Assembly: GCF_900115565.1 (NCBI RefSeq)
Contig: NZ_FOWW01000003.1
Location: forward strand, 372,001-436,000
Direction: 5' to 3'
From: Amycolatopsis arida
GTDB taxonomy: Bacteria > Actinomycetota > Actinomycetes > Mycobacteriales > Pseudonocardiaceae
DNA: 64,000 bases
The notes beneath the pieces are model-generated. The model was not told the DNA's origin and ran no database searches. It worked only from the letters and a program-made list of their open reading frames with translations. Both the position numbers and the translations under genes were made by a program. Shown in pieces: positions 39,998 through 51,061 of the stretch (its first letter is position 1; each line of letters opens with the position of its first letter).

Positions 39998-40276
39998 ATG
40001 AGCGATGCACACGGCGGCAGCGACTACCTCTGGTTCCTAAGCGGCTTCGCGGCGGGAATGGACGGAGGCGATCCCGGCGGCGGTGACGACACCGTCGAGG
40101 TGCCGGACGCCTATGCCCGGGGCCTCGCCGTGGGCCGCAACGGCCACGAGACCCACCAGACGGTCGCCCGCTACCTCGACCTGACGGCGACCAACCCGGG
40201 CCTCGGCAAGCCCATTCCCTTCGAGCAGGACGGGCGCGGCTCGTTCCGCGGCACCCTCGACCTCGGCGACCTGTGA
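39998..40276 (+). CDS. Hypothetical protein (92 aa)
   Basis: A small acidic protein: MSDAHGGSDYLWFLSGFAAG, then MDGGDPGGGDDTVEVPDAYARGLAVGRNGHETHQTVARYLDLTATNPGLGKPIPFEQDG. The AYARGLAVGRNGHE stretch looks like a conserved helix. ATG 39998 is preferred; GTG 39968 would add ten residues. It has no membrane segment and no recognised family, and it is convergent with the next gene. Confidence 0.6.
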   Translation: MSDAHGGSDYLWFLSGFAAGMDGGDPGGGDDTVEVPDAYARGLAVGRNGHETHQTVARYLDLTATNPGLGKPIPFEQDGRGSFRGTLDLGDL

Positions 40277-40294
40277 CCCACGCCCCCGGCACCG

Positions 40295-40387
40295 CCGTGT
40301 CCGCGCGTTGTGAACACGTGTCCGCGCCGCACGACGCAAACACGCGTACACAGAGCGCGGACACGTGTACGTAGGGCGCGGACACGG
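40295..40387. repeat. Nested inverted repeats between convergent genes, including copy d of the GCGAACAC repeat
   Basis: Outer perfect 12-bp arms CCGTGTCCGCGC (40295-40306) / GCGCGGACACGG (40376-40387), and an inner perfect 14-bp pair ACACGTGTCCGCGC (40314-40327) / GCGCGGACACGTGT (40355-40368). The loop contains a GCAAACACGCG unit and 21 bp on a GCGGACACG unit. It is probably a bidirectional terminator-like structure. Confidence 0.75.
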
Positions 40388-41113
40388 TCAGAAAGGGTGC
40401 TGGCGGGTGCCGAGCTCGTCGTCCTCGGCCACCCTCGGCTCGCTCGGCCGCCAGTGCCGGCCGGGGGCGACGTCCTCGTCGTCGAAGGGGTCCACGACGT
40501 CGGCGATCTCACCGAGGTCGCGCAGCAGCCGCTCCAGCCGGGACGGCCCGGCGTTGGGGGCGACGCTGGCCAGCACCCACTCGCCCTCCAGCCAGACCAC
40601 GCCGACGTCGCCGCCGAGCGCGTCGGCCGCGTCGACCAGCTCCTGGGTGATCATGCCGCGGGCGCCGTTGATGTCGTCGGCGAACGCGTAGCGCTGGCCG
40701 ACCGGGCCGAGCAGCTCGGGCATCTCCGCGCGCTGGAACGGCACGCTGGCCAGCCACAGCTCGAGCAGCACCGCGTGCTGCCGGTTGCACCGCACCGCCA
40801 CGATCACCGCGGGGATCACCCCGTCGGCCTCGATGTCGAACACGAACACCGAGCGCCGCCCGTCCGAGGTGAACGTGGAGCCGGCCACCACGTTGACCGC
40901 GGCCTCCGCGCCGAAGTACCCGATGGCGCCGCCGGACCACTGTTGCGGCAGCCGCTCGTCCTCCTCGACGAACTGCCATCCGCGCAGGTCGGCCCACCGG
41001 GCTCGCTCCCGGTTGCGGGATCCCTCCTTGGCACGGTCGACGGCGAGCAACGCCAGCCCCGCCACCAGTGCGACGGCCGCGATGACGAACCAGATCCACG
41101 CTGGAATACCCAC
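40388..41113 (-). CDS. Membrane-anchored hypothetical protein
   Basis: A 241-residue protein with one N-terminal helix (IPAWIWFVIAAVALVAGLALLAV) and a soluble domain of mixed alpha/beta character (ARWADLRGWQFVEEDERLPQQWSG, VFVFDIEADGVIPAVIVAVRCNRQHAVLLELWLASVPF, GDVGVVWLEGEWVLASVAP). The pattern occurs in conserved actinobacterial proteins of unknown function. The anchor keeps the domain on the cytoplasmic side if the N-terminus is outside. It is located downstream of clpB on the same strand. Confidence 0.75.
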   Translation of the reverse strand: MGIPAWIWFVIAAVALVAGLALLAVDRAKEGSRNRERARWADLRGWQFVEEDERLPQQWSGGAIGYFGAEAAVNVVAGSTFTSDGRRSVFVFDIEADGVIPAVIVAVRCNRQHAVLLELWLASVPFQRAEMPELLGPVGQRYAFADDINGARGMITQELVDAADALGGDVGVVWLEGEWVLASVAPNAGPSRLERLLRDLGEIADVVDPFDDEDVAPGRHWRPSEPRVAEDDELGTRQHPF

Positions 41114-41225
41114 GCACTCAGGGTATCCCCCGGCGGTTCGACACCAAGATCAGCGGGCCGTGTCGGAGTCACTCGTTCAGGTGCCGCGACTCGGCGACAG
41201 CCAACCAGCCGAAGGCAGCTCTCAT

Positions 41226-41277
41226 GCCATGAAGGCCACCTTCGTCGCGTTCAGCGCGATGAAGGTGGCTTCATGGC
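41226..41277. repeat. ATGAAGGCC palindromic intergenic repeat, copy 2
   Basis: Same architecture as 4311-4363: GCCATGAAGGCCACCTTCG... paired with CGCGATGAAGGTGG-CTTCATGGC around TTCAG. It sits 8 bp past the clpB stop, so it may serve as its terminator. Confidence 0.75.
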
Positions 41278-41285
41278 TTCGGCGG

Positions 41286-43889
<2,604 letters not shown>

Positions 43890-43975
43890 CCCCTCACCTC
43901 ACGTCGTCCGCACGTCGTCCGCGGTGCTGCGAACAGGGTCTCGTACCTGCCGTCGCTATGCACAACGTCAGGAAA

Positions 43976-43996
43976 GTTGAGTCTGTTCCACTCAAG
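43976..43996. promoter_or_regulatory. HAIR element (HspR operator) upstream of clpB
   Basis: GTTGAGT-N7-ACTCAAG differs at one position from the HspR consensus CTTGAGT-N7-ACTCAAG. It is located in the divergent clpB/symporter intergenic region. Confidence 0.85.
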
Positions 43997-44161
43997 CCAG
44001 GGTTTTCGCCGGTAGCGGATCCGCGGATGGACACGGACGGTGCCAGCGCGGACACGAAAGGTGGAGAAGGACCGGCCGAAAAAGACCGGTACGCTCGAAC
44101 AGGTAACGAGATTGCCGGAAACTCTTGTGTTCCCCCACCGTTTTCGGTGCACTACCCAACC

Positions 44162-45769
44162 ATGTCTAGCATCTCGAGCGTTACTGCCGCGTGGGCGGCC
44201 ACGAGCTCACCACCGGATACCGCCACCCATGTCCTCGCCGCGGAGAGCGGCACCCTCGCCTCCATCGAGGCATGGATCAACAGCTTCTTCACCCCGTTGT
44301 CCGCCTGGCTCGGCGACGTGGTGCTCGGCGAGATCACCCTCTTCGGCATCACGTTCAAGTGGATCGTCGCCTGGCTCGTCATCGCGGCGACCTTCTTCAC
44401 CCTGTACTTCGGGTTCGTCCAGTTCCGGAACTTCAAGCTGGCGCTGGAACTGGTGCGCGGGAAGTACAGCCGCAAGGACGACCCGGGCGAGATCACCCAT
44501 TTCCAGGCACTGAGCTCGGCGGTGTCCGGCACCGTCGGGCTCGGCAACATCGCCGGTGTCGGTGTCGCGGTGACCATCGGCGGCGCCGGCGCGACCTTCT
44601 GGATGATCGTCGCCGGCCTGCTCGGCATGTGCACGAAGTTCGTCGAGTGCACCCTCGGCGTGAAGTATCGCGAATACCACGCGGACGGCACCGTGTCCGG
44701 CGGCCCGATGCACTACCTGCGCAAAGGGCTCGCCGAGCGGATCCCGAACGGATTCGGCCGCGTGCTGGGCAAGGTCCTCGCCGTGCTCGCCGCGATCATG
44801 ATCCTGTTCTTCGCGCTGTCCGGCGGCAACATGTTCCAGGCAAACCAGACGTTCGCCCAGGCGCGGGACATCACCGGTGGCGACGACGGTTTCCTCGGCA
44901 GCGACGGCGCCGCGCTGATCTTCGGCATCATCCTGGCCCTGGTGGTCGGTTCGGTGATCATCGGCGGCATCAAGGCGATCGGCAAGGTGACCAGCCGGCT
45001 GGTGCCGTCGATGGCGCTCGTCTACATCGCCGCGTGCCTCATCGTCATCCTGGTGAACATCACCGACGTGCCGGCGGCCTTCGGCGAGATCATCTCCGGC
45101 GCGTTCACCGCGGAGGGCGTCACCGGCGGTGCCATCGGCGCGTTGATCGTCGGCTTCCAGCGGGCGGCGTTCTCCAACGAGGCCGGTCTCGGCTCGGCGC
45201 CGATCGCGCACTCGGCGGTGAAGACCCGGCACCCGGTGACCGAGGGCTACGTGGCGCTGCTCGAGCCGTTCATCGACACCGTGGTCATCTGCACCATGAC
45301 CGCGCTGACCATCATCATCGCGCGGACCCAGTTCTGGACCGACGCCAAGGCGAGCGTCTTCGCCGGCGGCGAGGTGCCGGACGGCGTGACCGTGACCTCG
45401 AACTCGTTCGCGACCGTGCTGCCGTGGTTCCCCTACGTGCTCACCGTGGCGGTGGCGCTGTTCGCGCTGTCCACGCTGATCACCTGGAGCTACTACGGGC
45501 AGAAGGCGTGGACCTTCCTGTTCGGCAAGTCGAAGACCAGCGAGCGGGTCTACCAGGCGGTCTTCCTGGCGTTCATCGTCGCCGGCTCGGTGCTCACCCT
45601 CGGCACCGTGATCGACTTCGCCGACGCCGTCCTGTTCATGCTCGCGCTGTTCAACATCATCGGCCTCTACATCCTGGTGCCGGTGGTCAAGCGCGAGGCA
45701 CAGAACTTCCGGGAGAAGCTGCGCAGCGGCGAGATCCGGAAGACCGCGGACGAAGAAGTCACCAAGTAG
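44162..45769 (+). CDS. AGCS-family sodium:alanine symporter
   Basis: A 535-residue amino acid:Na+ symporter with about 11 helices. FQALSSAVSGTVGLGNIAGVGVAVTIGGAGATFWM near residue 115 and FQRAAFSNEAGLGSAPIAHSAVKTRHPVTEGYVALLEPFIDTVVICTMTAL near 345 are family signatures. The long N-terminal extension before helix 1 is larger than usual. ATG 44162 (MSSISSV) is chosen, but its ribosome-binding site is weak and an upstream GTG 44147 is possible. It is followed by a strong terminator. Confidence 0.93.
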   Translation: MSSISSVTAAWAATSSPPDTATHVLAAESGTLASIEAWINSFFTPLSAWLGDVVLGEITLFGITFKWIVAWLVIAATFFTLYFGFVQFRNFKLALELVRGKYSRKDDPGEITHFQALSSAVSGTVGLGNIAGVGVAVTIGGAGATFWMIVAGLLGMCTKFVECTLGVKYREYHADGTVSGGPMHYLRKGLAERIPNGFGRVLGKVLAVLAAIMILFFALSGGNMFQANQTFAQARDITGGDDGFLGSDGAALIFGIILALVVGSVIIGGIKAIGKVTSRLVPSMALVYIAACLIVILVNITDVPAAFGEIISGAFTAEGVTGGAIGALIVGFQRAAFSNEAGLGSAPIAHSAVKTRHPVTEGYVALLEPFIDTVVICTMTALTIIIARTQFWTDAKASVFAGGEVPDGVTVTSNSFATVLPWFPYVLTVAVALFALSTLITWSYYGQKAWTFLFGKSKTSERVYQAVFLAFIVAGSVLTLGTVIDFADAVLFMLALFNIIGLYILVPVVKREAQNFREKLRSGEIRKTADEEVTK

Positions 45770-45784
45770 TCCGAACGACCCCTC

Positions 45785-45822
45785 GGCCCGGGTGCCCGCG
45801 TACGTGCGTGGGCACTCGGGCC
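45785..45822 (+). terminator. Rho-independent terminator of the symporter gene
   Basis: A 13-bp stem (GGCCCGGGTGCCC with GGGCACTCGGGCC, one G-T pair) and 12-base loop, followed by CTACTCTTTT. Confidence 0.85.
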
Positions 45823-46265
45823 CTACTCTTTTCCGGCCCCTGTCGTCCCACCCGGCCGACCCGACTCCTCGCCCACCTGTTCGGGCCGGCCCGACGCGCG
45901 AGGGTGAGCTCGTCACGCTCCGTCCGCGCGACGGCAGCGAAGAACCACGGCGCGGTGAGCGGGGTCACTCCTCCGCGACTCCGGCACCACCCGTCCGGAG
46001 CAACTCGCACGGACAACCTGAGCAGCGGCTACCGCCCGAGCGGTGAGCAACATATCGTTGCAGAGTGCGCCGTCCGGAGGGTGGAGTATTCATGAACTTT
46101 CAAGATTCGCGGTGGCCGCTTGACCGGCCTACGCTGGACAAACGACCACCCTCACCCGTTCGTGAATAATCGGACGACGGGCGGAGCGGCCGGCCAGGTG
46201 GCCCACGCGCGTTGGGCCGAACGCGTGGCCACGCCCCGAACGGAGCGACACGGGACCGGAGAGCG
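45823..46265. other. Intergenic region without a gene (0.44 kb)
   Basis: No ORF with a credible start on either strand. The last 70 bp before the flavohaemoprotein contain GGCCCA-(7 bp)-TGGGCC (46199-46217) overlapping CCACGCG-(12 bp)-CGCGTGG (46203-46228), possibly an operator for the downstream gene. Confidence 0.5.
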
Positions 46266-47441
46266 ATGACAGCAGAAGCCGTCAGCCCCGTCCCGCGCTA
46301 CGCCGTGCCGCGAGAGCCACCACCCGCCGTCACCGCGATGGTGCGGCTCATCCGCGAGACCTGGGCCATGGCCGAGCCTTACATCGCGGAGATCTCGCAG
46401 TTCTTCTACGGCATGCTCTTCACCCTCGCGCCGGCCACCCGCGACTTCTTCCCGATCAACATGGAGGTCCAGCGCGGCCGGCTGGTCCGCGCGCTGGTGC
46501 ACATCGTGCAGATGGTCGACCGGCCCGACGACCTGGTCCCGTTCCTCCGCCAGCTCGGCCGCGACCACCGGAAGTTCGGCGTGCTGCCCAAGCACTACGA
46601 GGCCGTCGGCACCGCGCTGCTCGCGGCGCTGAAGCGGCACCTCGGCACCGCGTGGACGCCGGAGGTGGAGCGGGCCTGGGCGGAGGCGTACACGGTCATC
46701 GCCCGAGCCATGCAGGACGCCGCGGCGGCCGATGACAATCCACCGTTCTGGCACGCGACGGTGGCCGAGCACCGCCGGCTCAGCTGGGACATCGCGCTGG
46801 TGCGGGTGGAGCCCGAGCAGCCGGTGCCGTACCAGCCCGGCCAGTACCTGAGCGTCGAGGTGCCGCAACGGCCCCGGCTGTGGCGTTACCTCTCGCCGGC
46901 CAACGCGCCGCGGGAGGACGGGTCGCTGGAGTTCCACGTCCGGGCGGTCGACGGCGGCTGGGTGTCGCGGGCGATCGTGAGCCACACGCAGAGCGGCGAC
47001 GTGTGGCGGGTCGGCCCGCCGATGGGCCGGATGGCGGTGAACCGGGAGAAGGGCAGCGACGTGCTGATGGTCGCCGGCGGCACCGGGGTCGCGCCGCTTC
47101 GGGCGATCCTGGACGACCTGGCGCGGTGGGGCGAGAACCCGAAGGTGACGCTGTTCTACGGCGGGCAGACCCGCGAGGACCTCTACGACCTGGAGCAGCT
47201 CCGGCTCCTCGCCTCCGCCAACCCCTGGCTGACCGTGGTGCCCGTCGTGGAGCGCGGTGCCGGGCTGCCGGGCTGCGAGCACGGCACCCTGGCCGAGGCG
47301 GTGACCCGGCACGGCGCCTGGCCTGGTCACGACGTGCTGGTGTCCGGCTCACCGGCGATGATCCGGGCGACGGTGTCCCGCATGCTCGTCGCCGGCACCG
47401 CGCTGGACCAGATCTGTTACGACCCCTTCACGGTGGACTGA
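46266..47441 (+). CDS. Flavohaemoprotein-like globin/FAD-NAD reductase
   Basis: A 391-residue protein. Residues 20-150 are a globin domain with the proximal haem His near 101 (LGRDHRKFGVLPKHYEAVG). Residues 165-265 form the FAD domain (WRYLSPAN, the RxYS motif) and 270-391 the NAD domain (VAGGTGVAPLRAILDDLA, YGGQTREDLYDLEQL, VSGSPAMIRATVSRML). This is the flavohaemoglobin architecture of NO dioxygenase, though the globin part resembles the actinobacterial variant lacking some distal-pocket residues, so NO activity is inferred. ATG 46266 follows GGAGAG. Confidence 0.88.
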   Translation: MTAEAVSPVPRYAVPREPPPAVTAMVRLIRETWAMAEPYIAEISQFFYGMLFTLAPATRDFFPINMEVQRGRLVRALVHIVQMVDRPDDLVPFLRQLGRDHRKFGVLPKHYEAVGTALLAALKRHLGTAWTPEVERAWAEAYTVIARAMQDAAAADDNPPFWHATVAEHRRLSWDIALVRVEPEQPVPYQPGQYLSVEVPQRPRLWRYLSPANAPREDGSLEFHVRAVDGGWVSRAIVSHTQSGDVWRVGPPMGRMAVNREKGSDVLMVAGGTGVAPLRAILDDLARWGENPKVTLFYGGQTREDLYDLEQLRLLASANPWLTVVPVVERGAGLPGCEHGTLAEAVTRHGAWPGHDVLVSGSPAMIRATVSRMLVAGTALDQICYDPFTVD

Positions 47442-47481
47442 ACACTGGCTCCGATAGCTACTGGCCGGTAGGATCCCGCAC

Positions 47482-48231
47482 GTGCGGACGCGGATTCCCA
47501 CCCAGGACGGCGCGATCGACGGCTACCTCGCCCAGCCCGAGGGCAGCGGCCCCTGGCCAGGGGTCGTCGTCGTGCACGACGCGCTGGGGCTCGGCCAGGA
47601 CATCCGGAACATCGCCGACCGCTTCGCCGGGGCCGGGTACCTGGCGATCGTACCCGACCTGTACTCCAGGGGCGGGCGGTTGCGCTGCGTCAAGGCTGTG
47701 TTCCAGCAGCTCATGGCCGGGCACGGCCGGGCGTTCGACGACCTCGACGCCGCGCGGCAGTGCCTGATGGGCCGCACTCCTCCCGGCTCCGCTCCTCCCT
47801 CGCCAGGGGCTCGGTCGATGCTCGCCGGGCGGGCCGACTGCACCGGCAAGGTCGGCGTGGTGGGCTTCTGCATGGGCGGCGGCTTCGCGCTCGCCGCGGC
47901 GTCCCGGGAGTTCGCCGCGTCCGCGCCGTACTACGGGCAGCTGCCGAACGACCTGTCCCTTCTGGACGGTGCGTGCCCGGTGGTGGCCAGCTTCGGCCGG
48001 AAGGACCCCACGCTGCGCGGCGCGGCGGCCCAGCTGGAGGACGCGCTGCGCGAGCGGGACGTCCCGCACGACGTCAAGGAGTACCCGGACGCCGGGCACA
48101 GCTTCGCCAACCACCTGCCGTTCGGACCGCTCAACGTGCTCGCCAGGGTCTCCGGGTTCGGCTACCACCACGAGTCCAGTGAGGACGCCTGGCGCCGGGT
48201 GCTGGCGTTCTTCGGCGAGCACCTGTCCTGA
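47482..48231 (+). CDS. Dienelactone hydrolase family protein with an in-frame repeat insertion
   Basis: A 249-residue alpha/beta hydrolase. GVVVVHDALGLGQDIRNIADRFAGAGYLAIVPDLYSRGG is the family N-terminus, GFCMGGGFAL puts the nucleophilic cysteine at about 130 and YPDAGHSFANH supplies the histidine. Residues 96-114 (MGRTPPGSAPPSPGARSML) interrupt the usual ARQ-L-AGRADCTGKVGV strand-loop and are encoded by a 59-bp dispersed repeat. The frame stays open, so the protein is probably made with a 19-residue loop insertion. GTG start; TAGGAT 12 bp upstream could be part of a promoter. Confidence 0.88.
   Translation: MRTRIPTQDGAIDGYLAQPEGSGPWPGVVVVHDALGLGQDIRNIADRFAGAGYLAIVPDLYSRGGRLRCVKAVFQQLMAGHGRAFDDLDAARQCLMGRTPPGSAPPSPGARSMLAGRADCTGKVGVVGFCMGGGFALAAASREFAASAPYYGQLPNDLSLLDGACPVVASFGRKDPTLRGAAAQLEDALRERDVPHDVKEYPDAGHSFANHLPFGPLNVLARVSGFGYHHESSEDAWRRVLAFFGEHLS
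47767..47825 (+). repeat. 59-bp dispersed repeat inserted in the dienelactone hydrolase gene
   Basis: From ATGGGCCGCACTCCTCCCGG to GGTCGATGCTCG, closely similar to 17259-17315. The right ends are identical over CTCGGTCGATGCTCG. The 57-nt insertion keeps the reading frame. Confidence 0.8.
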
Positions 48232-48703
48232 CCGGTTCCCCGCGCGGCCGCCGGGCGCGGCCGGGTCCGCTCGGCCCAGCGCGGCCGGCCCGGGCGCCGC
48301 ACCGACCGCGAGGAACAGTCCACCGAGGACGAGCCAGCCGGCCGTGCCGCCGCCCAGCACCGGCGTGGTGAGCGGCAGCGGGCCGACCATCCTGGCGATC
48401 GCGACACCCATCCCGGAGAACCCCTGGTACTGGCCGTGCCGGTCGGCCGGCGCCAGGCCGAAGCTCGGCTCCCAGGACCCCGCGGCCTGCGCCAGCTCAC
48501 CGCGCCACCAACCAGGCCGGTGCCGCGGTGTGCCGCGCGATCCACAGTGGCAGCACCAGGCTGAGCAGCGGCATGTAGCGCAGCATCACCGTGTCGAGCA
48601 GGGTGAGCAGGGTGTACGGCCGGTCGCGCGGCACCGCCAGCGCCGGCTCGCCGGGCCGGGCGGGCACCGGCGGCACGGCCGGCAGCACCAGCGCGGCGAC
48701 GAC
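48232..48703 (-). pseudogene. MFS transporter remnant, 5' end lost and internally deleted
   Basis: The minus strand encodes DRPYTLLTLLDTVMLRYMPLLSLVLPLWIARHTAAPAWLVA, a mid-protein MFS segment, then a stop at 48497-48499, and in another frame GELAQAAGSWEPSFGLAPADRHGQYQGFSGMGVAIARMVGPLPL, an MFS motif-C-like segment near the C-terminus, up to the next gene. The N-terminal half and about 50 central codons are missing. It is divergent from a MocR-like remnant at a shared breakpoint near 48703. Confidence 0.75.
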
Positions 48704-49352
48704 GGGGCGTGCCGATGTCCCCGCGGCGGCGCGCCCAGCTGCTCGGCTGGGCCGAGCGGCGCGGCGGGGTGATCGTGGAGGACGACTACGACACCGGGTT
48801 TCGCTTCTCCGGACGGCCGCTGGAGCCGTTGCAGAGCCTGGACCGGGCCGGGCGGGTGATCTGCGTCGGATCGTTCTCGAAGACGTTGCTGCCGGCGCTG
48901 CGGATGGGCTTCCTCGTCGCGCCGGCGTCGGTGCGGCCGGCGCTGCTGCGGACCAGGCAGCTCGCCGACTGGCACGGCGACCCGGCGGCGCTGGCCCGCT
49001 TCCTCGACGAGGGGCGGTTGACCGGCACGTGCGCAGGGCGACCCGGGTGTACGCCGAGCGCAGGGACCGGATCCGTGCGCTGCCGCGCCGGGACCTCGCC
49101 CGGTGGCCGCGGGTCGTGCCGTCGGCCGCCGGGTCGCCCGTGTGCGCCCGGATCGCCGACGGCGTGGCCGTCGACGTGGGCGAGGTGGTCGCCGGCGCCG
49201 CGCGGGCCGGCGTGGCGGTCGAGCCGCTGGGCCGGTACTGCGCCGCGGCGCCCCGACCCGGCCTGGTCCTCGGCTACGGCGCGATCGACACCGCCCGGAT
49301 CGAGGCCGGCCTTGCCCGGCTCGCCGGCTGCCTCGCCGCGGCCACCGGCTGA
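48704..49352 (+). pseudogene. MocR/PdxR-like aminotransferase-domain regulator, 5'-truncated and frameshifted
   Basis: The plus strand encodes GVPMSPRRRAQLLGWAERRGGVIVEDDYDTGFRFSGRPLEPLQSLDRAGRVICVGSFSKTLLPALRMGFLVAP, with the PLP lysine in SFSKT, then after DEGRL the homology continues one frame away as RHVRRATRVYAERRDRIRALPRRDL to the TGA. The GntR DNA-binding domain and the first part of the aminotransferase domain are absent. It is divergent from the MFS remnant, so one deletion at the shared upstream region removed both starts. Confidence 0.8.
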
Positions 49353-49404
49353 CCCGCCGGCGAGGCCGGCGCGCGGGCACGAGTCCGGAGTGCGGGCCAG
49401 CCGT

Positions 49405-49851
49405 TCAGCGGCGGTGCGGCCGCCACACCACGAGCGCCTGCTGCTGCCGGCGCACCGGCACCAGCTCCCTGCGGTACGAGGCGTGCACCGCCGCGGCGGC
49501 CTGCTCGGCGGCGGCGTAGGCGCTGGCCAGCTCCTCGGTCAGCTCGGCGACCCTGGCGCGCAACGCCTCGACCTCGTTCTCCAGGTCGATGATCCGCTTG
49601 ATGCCGGCCAGGTTCACGCCCTCCTCCTGGGAGAGCCGCTGCACCTCGCGCAGCATCGCGATGTCCCGCATGGAGTACCGCCGCCCGCCGCCGGCGGTGC
49701 GGCCTGGGGAGACCAGACCCAGCCGGTCGTACGACCGCAGCGTCTGCGCGTGCAGGCCGGACAGCTGCGCGGCCACCGAGATCACGAACATCGGGGTGTC
49801 CTCGTCCGCCCCGTGGGGCAGCCCACCCGGCAGTCCCGCTCCGAGCATCAC
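49405..49851 (-). CDS. hspR: HspR, heat-shock repressor
   Basis: A 148-residue MerR-type repressor of the HAIR regulon. [72 protein letters not shown] is the typical DNA-binding and wing region. A coiled-coil tail follows and ends in basic HRR. DnaK acts as its co-repressor in Streptomyces. GTG 49851 overlaps the dnaJ stop by GTGA (ATG 48-50 region, 49848, is the alternative). It is fourth gene of dnaK-grpE-dnaJ-hspR, controlling its own operon and probably clpB. Confidence 0.95.
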   Translation of the reverse strand: MMLGAGLPGGLPHGADEDTPMFVISVAAQLSGLHAQTLRSYDRLGLVSPGRTAGGGRRYSMRDIAMLREVQRLSQEEGVNLAGIKRIIDLENEVEALRARVAELTEELASAYAAAEQAAAAVHASYRRELVPVRRQQQALVVWRPHRR

Positions 49852-51029
49852 CCACCTCGCTCCCGCACCATCGCCGTGATGTGGGGCCGCGGATCCTCGT
49901 CAGCCACCGCGTCGCGGTAGCTCTCCAGCGCGGCCCTGGCCTTGCCGTTCAGGTTGCCGGGAATCACGACCTGCAGGGTGACCAGCAGGTCGCCCCGGGT
50001 GCCGTCGCGCTTGTGCACGCCCTTGCCGCGCACCCGCAGGGTCCGGGCGTTCGCGGTGCCGGCCGGCACCTTCACCGAGACCTTGCCGTCCAGGGTCGGC
50101 ACGGTGATCGTGTTGCCGAGCACCAGCTCGGTGAACTCCACCGGAACGGTGATCGTGATGTCGTTGCCGGACCGGCCGAACACCGGGTGCGGTGCCACGT
50201 GCACCCGCACGTACAGGTCGCCGGACGACGCGCCGCCCCGGCCCGGCTCGCCCTGCCCGGCCAGCCGGATCCGCTGCCCGTCCTCCACGCCCGGCGGGAC
50301 GCGCACGTTCAGCGTCCTGGTCCGGGTGCTGACCCCCTCGCCGAGGCACTCGGGACATGGGTCGTCCACGATGGACCCGCGGCCGCGGCAGTCGCGGCAC
50401 GGCTCGGAGAACGCGAACGCGCCCTGGCTGCGGCTGACCAACCCCGCGCCGCCGCAGGTGAGGCACACCCGCGGCGACGTGCCCGGCTTCGCGCCGCTGC
50501 CGCCGCAGGTGGCGCAGGTGGCCGGGCTGGAAAGGCGCAGTGGGAGGGTGGCGCCGCGCACCGACTCGGCGAAGTCGATCCGCACGTCGGTCTCCACGTC
50601 CGCGCCCCGTTGCGCGCGGGCGCCGGCGGCACCGGCACCGGCACGGCGGCCGAACAGGTTGCCGAGCATGTCGCCCAGCCCGCCGAGCCCGCCACCGGCC
50701 TGCCCGGCGCCGGCGAAGATGTCGCCGAAGTCGAAGCCGCCGGGGGCACCGGCGCCGCCGGGGAAGCCGAAGCCGCCCGGCCCGCCGCCGCCGCCGAACA
50801 GCTGGCGGGCCTCGTCGTACTCCTTGCGCTTGGCCGGGTCGGACAGCACACCGTAGGCCTCCGACACGGCCTTGAACTTCTTCTCCGCCTCGGCGTTGCC
50901 CGGGTTGGCGTCCGGGTGGTTCTCCCTGGCCAGCTTCCGGTACGCCTTCTTGATCTCCTCCTGGGTCGCGTCGGAGGAGACGCCCAACTCACGATAGAAG
51001 TCCTTGCCGATCCACTCTCTCGCGCTCAT
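49848..51029 (-). CDS. dnaJ: Chaperone DnaJ
   Basis: A 393-residue type I J-protein. The J domain at 8-75 has the HPD tripeptide at 38-40. A Gly/Phe-rich linker ([11 protein letters not shown]) follows. Four zinc-binding CxxCxGxG-type repeats ([32 protein letters not shown]) and a C-terminal substrate-binding domain complete it. It stimulates DnaK ATPase. In operon between grpE (32-bp gap) and hspR (overlap). Confidence 0.97.
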   Translation of the reverse strand: MSAREWIGKDFYRELGVSSDATQEEIKKAYRKLARENHPDANPGNAEAEKKFKAVSEAYGVLSDPAKRKEYDEARQLFGGGGGPGGFGFPGGAGAPGGFDFGDIFAGAGQAGGGLGGLGDMLGNLFGRRAGAGAAGARAQRGADVETDVRIDFAESVRGATLPLRLSSPATCATCGGSGAKPGTSPRVCLTCGGAGLVSRSQGAFAFSEPCRDCRGRGSIVDDPCPECLGEGVSTRTRTLNVRVPPGVEDGQRIRLAGQGEPGRGGASSGDLYVRVHVAPHPVFGRSGNDITITVPVEFTELVLGNTITVPTLDGKVSVKVPAGTANARTLRVRGKGVHKRDGTRGDLLVTLQVVIPGNLNGKARAALESYRDAVADEDPRPHITAMVRERGG

Positions 51030-51061
51030 CGGACGTCCCCTCCCTTCGCGCTGACCGTTTC

